Made by a program: the position numbers and the translations under genes. A stretch of 23,668 nucleotides of DNA, from assembly GCA_027600665.1 (NCBI GenBank), contig JADGJL010000368.1, positions 1 through 23,668 on the forward strand, in the 5' to 3' direction. Shown here piece by piece: positions 18,316 through 23,668 of this stretch (the stretch's first letter is position 1; each line of letters opens with the position of its first letter). The notes under the pieces are model-generated. The model was given only the letters and a program-made list of their open reading frames with translations, searched no databases and was not told the origin of the DNA. Source of the DNA: Irineochytrium annulatum. Lineage: Eukaryota; Chytridiomycota; Chytridiomycetes; Chytridiales; Chytridiaceae.

Positions 18316-20036
18316 ATGCAGTCCTTCGACCAGTTCTCGTCCTCGCTCTTCGAGCCGCTTGGGGCGCAGCAGATCGTCTTCCCAGACCTCGATACCATCA
18401 CAAACCTGACGAGATCATCAGCCGCGGCGTCGAGGAAGAGGAAGGTCAACCAAAATGCGGGAGCGGGATTGAACCTTGGGGACGATGATGTCGCGGCGTT
18501 GCTGGCCGGCATCGATCCGGCCAACTTCCCGAATGCGGCCAACATTAAGGTCGAGCCGTTGGATGGGGCGAACAACGGGGCGCCGCCGGCGAAGAGGCAA
18601 GACAGTTCTGACGGTGGGTATTACTATTTCCGTAGCAAAAGTTAGGACGAGCGCTCCATGGGACGACGGTAATAGCTGATTCGATTGATTATGCAGACCA
18701 CGCCGAGGCTGCCGGTCAGAAGAAGAAGCCCGGGAGGAAGTTGGCTCAAACCGAGCCCACAAACAAGAGGACGGCACAGAACCGAGCGGCTCAACGAGCT
18801 TTTCGTGAACGCAAAGAACGATACGTCCGCGACCTCGAAGCCCGCGTAGAGGAGCTTGAGAACGCCTCGAAGGGTGGAGCCGCATCCGCACCCGCAGCGC
18901 CGTCGAAGGACATGATGGAGGTCGAGCATGAGAACAAGAAACTGAAGCAGCGCGTCTCGGAGCTCGAGTCAGAAAACTCAATTCTACGGGAGATGACCTT
19001 TTCGTTCGACTTCCCCGCATCCTCAGTTCCCAACGCACCCGGCTCCGTCATCATTCCTGCTGCGAATAGCACTACCTCACCGCTAGCACCTTCCCTCGCG
19101 TCACCGGCCGCATTCGGATCCACCACACCGCTCACCACACCGTTTACCACACCTGCGTTCTTTCCGCAGACGCCGCAGGTGCCACCGCCCGTCACCAACG
19201 TAGGGGGAATGCTGAACGCGTCACCGGACGACCTCTTTGCCATTTTTGACACGCCATTCGTCGGTCTCCCAGACGACCTGTCCTTCGGCCTGCCGGACTT
19301 CCCGTCCCCGGCACCGACAGCGACATCCTCCGTCACGGCGAACGCGAACGCGCAGCAGCGCAAGCCGGACTTCACTACAATGCGGGGAGGCGTGGACAAC
19401 ACAAATTTGTTCGATGACATTGACACCAAACCTGCGTCTGCCATCCAGGCCAAGAACCCGGTCTTTGACATGAACGCCTTCCTTAACTCCTCTCCCTCTC
19501 CTGACCCGGACCTCGACGTGTTCCTCTCCGCCGCCAACAACACCTCCCACTTCTCGGACCCGGTCGCCGCGTCCTCGGCCGCCGCCGTCGCCGCGGCCGC
19601 GAACGGCGCGCTGTTGACGTCGTTTGGCCTGCCGGCGCACCTGCGCGAGCGCATCACGAAGGAGATACCGCAGGACCTCCCGGCGGTGTGCTGCGAGAAC
19701 CAGGACGCGTCGACTATTGATGAGCTCTGCGAGATCTTCAAGACGAAGGCGCAGTGCACGGAGATGCAGAGCCTGCAGAACAAGATTTTGGAGGCGTGTA
19801 ATAGCGGAGATCGGGATCGGGTTATGGACCTGGTGGACGTTTGTAAGGAGAAGAAGAGGATGTACTTGGTGAGTTTATTGTTGGCTGTTGTTTTTTGTTT
19901 TTCTTTCTTTCTTTTTTTTCTTTTTTTTTTTTCCTTTTTTGCATGATTACAGAGGTATACTTTACTAACGGAATTTTCTTTTTTGCAGCTCCGTCTTAAG
20001 GCCGGTGTTACCGCCCTTCCCAAGTACAACCCTTAG
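18316..20036 (+). CDS. YAP1: AP-1-like bZIP transcription factor (Yap1/Pap1 type)
   Basis: Exons 18316-18613, 18697-19868 and 19989-20036 (introns 83 and 120 nt) encode 505 residues. The basic region (about 122-140, NRAAQRAFRERK) is the Pap1/Yap1 signature. The leucine zipper is interrupted by an Ala/Ser/Gly-rich segment (about 155-174) before ENKKLKQRV. The middle is Pro/Ser/Thr-rich with acidic patches, as in activation regions. The C-terminal cysteine domain (about 427-490) has C431, C432, C444, C453, C467 and C482. Its core IDELCEIFKTKAQCTE matches the redox-controlled c-CRD, which overlaps the nuclear export signal in Yap1/Pap1. No cysteine occurs before C431, so a separate n-CRD is missing. 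IKVEPLD near residue 80 fits a SUMO site. The last exon encodes only 15 residues. Confidence 0.93.
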
Positions 20037-20623
20037 ATTTTCTTCAACTGCAGTCGATCACCCTTTTTTGTCGATACCGTTGCTTCATTTGGCTCTCGTT
20101 GTCACATGTTTTTAGTATTGTTTTGTACGCTCGTTATCTTCGCCCTCCCCTCTTGTGGCGCTCTGCGCCGGGTTGGAGTGTGATGATCTCTCTCTTTTAG
20201 CATAATCTTGCTTATCGCTCCTGTCTTTTCCTATTGTTGGTTCGTTACGACCTCTCCGCTTTATTTTTTAACGGTTGAACCGCTTTCATTTGTTAAGTCG
20301 ACTTCGCATTGCCCTATGGTTTTAGACTGCCACGCGTATCAAAAACAACCCTTCTCCGATTTCTCCTGGCTTCATCTCCATTGTATTGATGGAAGCAAGA
20401 GGTCCTACTCAGAGATGCAATGAGATTTCTGTTGGTTGGAAGTCGCTTCGGTTTGTGGGCCAACGTTGTTTGCACATGTCATGCACGGAGTAAATATAAA
20501 TGAATTCATCCAAAAAAGGTTGACATCGTTACATCTGAGATAACCCTGTCGAAGGTCAAGTGCGAAATGGTATAAAACACATATGGCAGCAACGAAGACT
20601 TGCATTTCCAGGGATTCGCTGGA
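20037..20623. other. Convergent 3' region between AP-1 and SDR genes
   Basis: 587 bp, pyrimidine-rich near the AP-1 end. It should hold the 3' UTRs of both genes. A 71-codon frame at 20208-20423 has no homology I recognise and begins in T-rich sequence; I do not call it. Nothing else is seen. Confidence 0.45.
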
Positions 20624-21689
20624 TCACGTCTTGAGGAAGTCTTGGTAAGCTTGTGCGTAAGCAGGATCCCATCGGCTCAATGGGGTTCTGTCGTTGATGA
20701 TATCACCCGCCGTCCATTCGATGCGCTTCTTGTCGAGTTCCGTTGACGTCTCGTTGTCTCAAAATATAGTGAGCACAGCGTAACCCAAACTTGTAAGACT
20801 GTCTACCTGGGCATATGATATAAAACTTGTCGTTCTTAAGCTTCTCGAACATATAATCGACCACCTGGACGGAGCACATTAATCTTCAACCACAAGGCAG
20901 CGATATCCAAATACCTGCGACGGCATCCATGCGCCCGACGCCGGGTTAGCCTCCGAAAATGTTGTCGGCGGCACCTCCTTTCCAGTGTCCCTCAGCAGGT
21001 TCCCAAAGAACTCTGTGTTCGTCCAACCGGGCACCAGCAAATGCGCGGAGACTTTTGACGCGACGGCGGGGTCGCTCCGGAGCTCATGTTGCAGGCCCTC
21101 TGCGAAGACTTTCACTAGGCTCTTCGTGCAGTTGTAGACGAGGTTGCCCGGCGGCGTAGTGATCCCTTGCTTTGACCCCGTGATGACGATGTAGGCTGGC
21201 GTTTGTTGCGTCTTGAGATGTGGGAGGAAGGTTTGAACGCCCTGTAGGACACCGAAGAAGTTGATCTCGATGAGTTTGTGCCATGCTTGCTGTTATTGTA
21301 CGCGTCAGTTAAACGCGAAAAATGGATTATTGCCCCGGAGCCAAGTGCCGGAATGAAGTTCCACTAACCACATCCGCCATCACACCGCCGCCGTTCCCCG
21401 CCCCGGCGTTCAAGAAGAGAAAATTGACGCGTTGTCCGTGCTTTTCCGCGAGCTCCTTCCAGGCATCGGCGGAGGTCACGTCCGCCACGTGCATGTGGAG
21501 CTTCACGTCGTTGTAGGATGAACCCAGCTCCTTGCAAGTTGCGGAGAGGGCGTCCTTCGCGCGATCGACAAGCACCACGTCCATTCCGCGAGACGCGCAG
21601 GCGACCGCAGCCGCCTTGCCTATCCCGCCGGCTGCGCCGGTGATGAGGGCGACCGCCCCTTTGCAGAAGACGCTGTCGAATGTTGGCAT
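20624..21689 (-). CDS. Short-chain dehydrogenase/reductase (SDR)
   Basis: Exons 21689-21369, 21289-20915, 20864-20807 and 20757-20624 (introns 79, 50 and 49 nt) encode 295 residues. The Rossmann cofactor motif TGAAGGIG lies at 17-24, and NAG in FLFLNAGAG near 95-99. The catalytic S146, Y159 and K163 (in YNCTK) have the standard 13- and 4-residue spacing, so the enzyme looks competent. D43 in VVLVDRA, at the end of the second strand, suggests NAD rather than NADP preference. The substrate cannot be told. LVPGWTNTEF follows the active site as in classical SDRs. Its start is 109 bp from the prefoldin stop on the same strand. Confidence 0.92.
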
Positions 21690-21798
21690 TGATTTAAATG
21701 TGTCTTTTCATCAAGGCCAGTTTCAGTACAGTTACTCATTAAGCGCTAGTAAGAACATAAGTACAACAGGAAGCATTGCCTAACGCCCAAAACTCTCG

Positions 21799-22664
21799 TT
21801 ATTTGCCGCCCTTTTCTCTCCGCATCTTTACATCCCAATTATGCACCCTCGAAAAGTTGACCTGCAGGTAGAATCAATTATGTTAATCCAGCAAGGACAC
21901 GAAAAGGTCATAAAAATGATGCAAACCTCGATCGTAGTAATCTGCTCCCTTAAAAACTCTAAATCCTCCCTGACCTGCCCCAACGTCGTCTTCGCGGTCT
22001 TCAGCTTGTCCTCTAGCAGGTCCTTCGCCTCCCCCGTCTCGTACTCAAGCATCACGTTCGCGCCAAGCCAGAGCATCACCTTGTCCGACTTATGGATCCT
22101 CGCCTTCACCCAGAGCGTATCGTTCATCTCGAAATCGGTTTGAAGGGGTTCGTCCGAGTCCTGCCAATACCAGCAGCCAGCAAAGAGTAAGGTCTCGTGC
22201 ATATGACGGTTTCGCAGCCAGGTTAAGAGAACTTACAGTGCGGGAGAGCAGGAAGATAACCTAATTGCCACATTTTAGATAGTTCTACTAGCACCGTGCA
22301 AACCATGTCCAAGGTCTTCTTAATTTCCGGGATCTTGGACTCCAAGCTGGCTTTTCGCTGTTGCAGATGACTTTCCATCATCTTGTATTTCCTAAACATC
22401 AGGAAACCTCAGCATGAGAACAAGAGGGGCCCGACTGCTCATTTAAAAAAAAGCAAGACTTACGACAGCATCTCGTTGAACTTCTTCAGCGTTGACTCGA
22501 CCTCCCCAGCCCCTACAAAATCCTCAACGCGGTCCTAAGCACCAATTAGTAAACGGAGTCCGACAAACAGCCCGGTCCAGCCGCCGGAGCGAGCATGCAT
22601 TCAGGCCTACCATGAACGGGGCCTTGGGGATCCCCCTTGGGTTTGCTTCAACGACATCGCCCAT
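21799..22664 (-). CDS. PAC10: Prefoldin subunit 3 (VBP1/Pac10)
   Basis: Exons 22664-22611, 22534-22464, 22391-22304, 22260-22237, 22160-21927 and 21861-21799 encode 177 residues. Introns are 76, 72, 43, 76 and 65 nt; exon 4 is only 24 nt (8 codons). The order GIPKAPFMDRVEDF, then SKYKMMESHLQQRKASLESKIPEIKKTL, then VMLWLGANVMLEY, LEFLREQITTIEV and ARVHNWDVK-like ending (here SRVHNWDVK) is diagnostic of PFDN3. It is an alpha-class prefoldin subunit: two coiled-coil helices around a beta hairpin. The hexamer passes nascent actin and tubulin to the CCT chaperonin. Length is typical. It is divergent to VPS28 with 53 bp between start codons. Confidence 0.96.
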
Positions 22665-22717
22665 GCTGCACCAGCGTCCGATAGATCAGGTGTCAAAACG
22701 ATAATAGAGCACACTCG
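22665..22717. promoter_or_regulatory. 53-bp divergent interval between PFDN3 and VPS28
   Basis: Only 53 bp lie between the two ATGs. Either the 5' leaders are extremely short or each promoter overlaps the other gene's first exon or intron. No TATA or CCAAT box is visible in it. Confidence 0.6.
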
Positions 22718-23631
22718 ATGTCCTACTCCCAATCCCCATTCAATCCCTACAACCAACGGCCACATGGCTCCAACGTCGACCTAGATCAGGTACATCGCAG
22801 GATTCTGTTGGTCGAATTCGTATGTTGATACCAGGACGTTTAAGGAAGTCCGCCTTTACACCAACAACGCCGAGCGCGAGAAGTACGAGACAATGGCCGA
22901 GCTCTTTTCCATCCTAGTCGTGACCGAAGCGCTGGAGAAGGCGTACATTCGTGATGCGGTCTCTGCGCAGGAGTATACGCCCGCGTGCAAAAAGCTCATC
23001 GCCCAGTTTAAGACCGCCAAGGATTTGGGGGGTTATAGTGTGGGGGATCTGGAGGTGTTCATAAAGGACTATAAGGTTGAAGTGCTATGCCTTCGTTGTG
23101 CTAAAGTCCTTGAAAGTTGAACTGTCCGGCCGCGACGAAACGGCTGATTGAAATTGGGGTGCCGGCGACCGTGGAGCACGAGGTGGCCGACAAGGGCTCG
23201 TCGAGACAGCACGTGAAGATGGTGGCGGATACTACAACGGTACGGCGTGCGTTAAAAGGAGTCTACTAACAGGAGCCGTAGATCTTTATAACGTTGATGG
23301 ACTCAATAAAGTTGAATCTGACGGCAACGGATCAACTGCATCCGCTGCTTAGCGACTTGATCCAGTTGCTGAATAAAGTGGGGCTGCCTTCGGATTTCGA
23401 CGAGCATAAGGCGCGGATAAAGAACTGGCTCATTACACTACACAAGATGAGGTTTTGAATATGCGGTCCGAAGGTTCACTGACGTCGAAATGACAGAGCA
23501 TCAGACGGGTTATCAGAAGATCAGTCGCGGCAGCTGCTTTTCGAATTAGAAAGGTAGATTTGCCGAATCCTATCGTCGCTGATTCAAAACTTAGCGCGAA
23601 CCAGGCATTCCACAACGCGTTATCTCATTAG
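22718..23631 (+). CDS. VPS28: VPS28, ESCRT-I subunit
   Basis: Exons 22718-22789, 22845-23075, 23117-23239, 23282-23451, 23497-23553 and 23595-23631 encode 229 residues. Introns are very short: 55, 41, 42, 45 and 41 nt. The core matches VPS28: EVRLYTNNAEREKYETMAELF, then ALEKAYIRD, a conserved NCPAATKRL block, IFITLMDSIKL, the C-terminal four-helix region (LPSDFDEHKARIKNWL) and SASD.LSEDQSRQLLFELESA. It bridges VPS23 and ESCRT-II in multivesicular body sorting. In yeast and Aspergillus, ESCRT-I is also needed for Rim101/PacC activation. The complete gene fits in the window. Confidence 0.95.
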
Positions 23632-23668
23632 CTATCGGGTCGAAACGTTGCCTGCATGGAAGGGGGGG
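23632..23668. other. Right edge, VPS28 3' flank
   Basis: 37 bp after the VPS28 stop, ending in a G-run. Nothing can be called. Confidence 0.5.

Noticed and set aside
19869..19946. Intron retention in the AP-1 gene giving a hydrophobic membrane tail
   Set aside because: The Phe/Leu-rich reading comes simply from a T-rich intron with good donor (gtgagt) and acceptor (tttgcag) sites, and the spliced exon continues sensibly.

Overview
The window looks like a GC-rich nuclear contig from a fungus. Most genes are split by short introns of about 41-120 nt with GT..AG ends. The recognisable set is fungal: a PacC/Rim101-like zinc-finger factor, the HAP3 CCAAT subunit, a WSC-domain wall protein, a Yap1/Pap1-type bZIP and BUD20. 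The diverged forms suggest an early-branching, possibly zoosporic (chytrid) lineage, but that placement is inference. I built every spliced model by hand from splice sites, reading-frame continuity and family similarity.

Left part (1-8117): two divergently transcribed multi-exon genes that I do not recognise. One (minus strand) runs off the left edge. The other (plus, 3537-5736) encodes a protein with an 18-residue tandem repeat, a short coiled coil and a SUMO-interaction-like motif. Between them are a 69-bp inverted repeat and a nearly G-free 96-nt tract. A 2.4-kb AT-richer stretch follows, holding an imperfect direct repeat and open fragments that may be remnants of a gene.

Middle part (8118-17156): PacC/Rim101-like factor (minus) and HAP3 (plus) share a divergent promoter region. 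Calmodulin (minus), with an exon consisting only of the ATG, and a two-WSC-domain, probably GPI-anchored protein (minus) follow. BUD20 (plus) diverges from the WSC gene. Next is an intronless membrane-anchored protein with two Cu/Zn superoxide dismutase domains (plus).

Right part (17157-23668): an AP-1-like bZIP with a redox-type C-terminal cysteine domain (plus), a short-chain dehydrogenase (minus), prefoldin subunit 3 (minus), and VPS28 of ESCRT-I (plus). The last two start codons are only 53 bp apart. Several genes here belong to surface, pH, calcium or oxidative-stress responses (PacC-like, HAP3, calmodulin, WSC, SOD, AP-1). They are not an operon, and shared regulation is only a hypothesis. 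The least explained material is the pair of unknown genes on the left.
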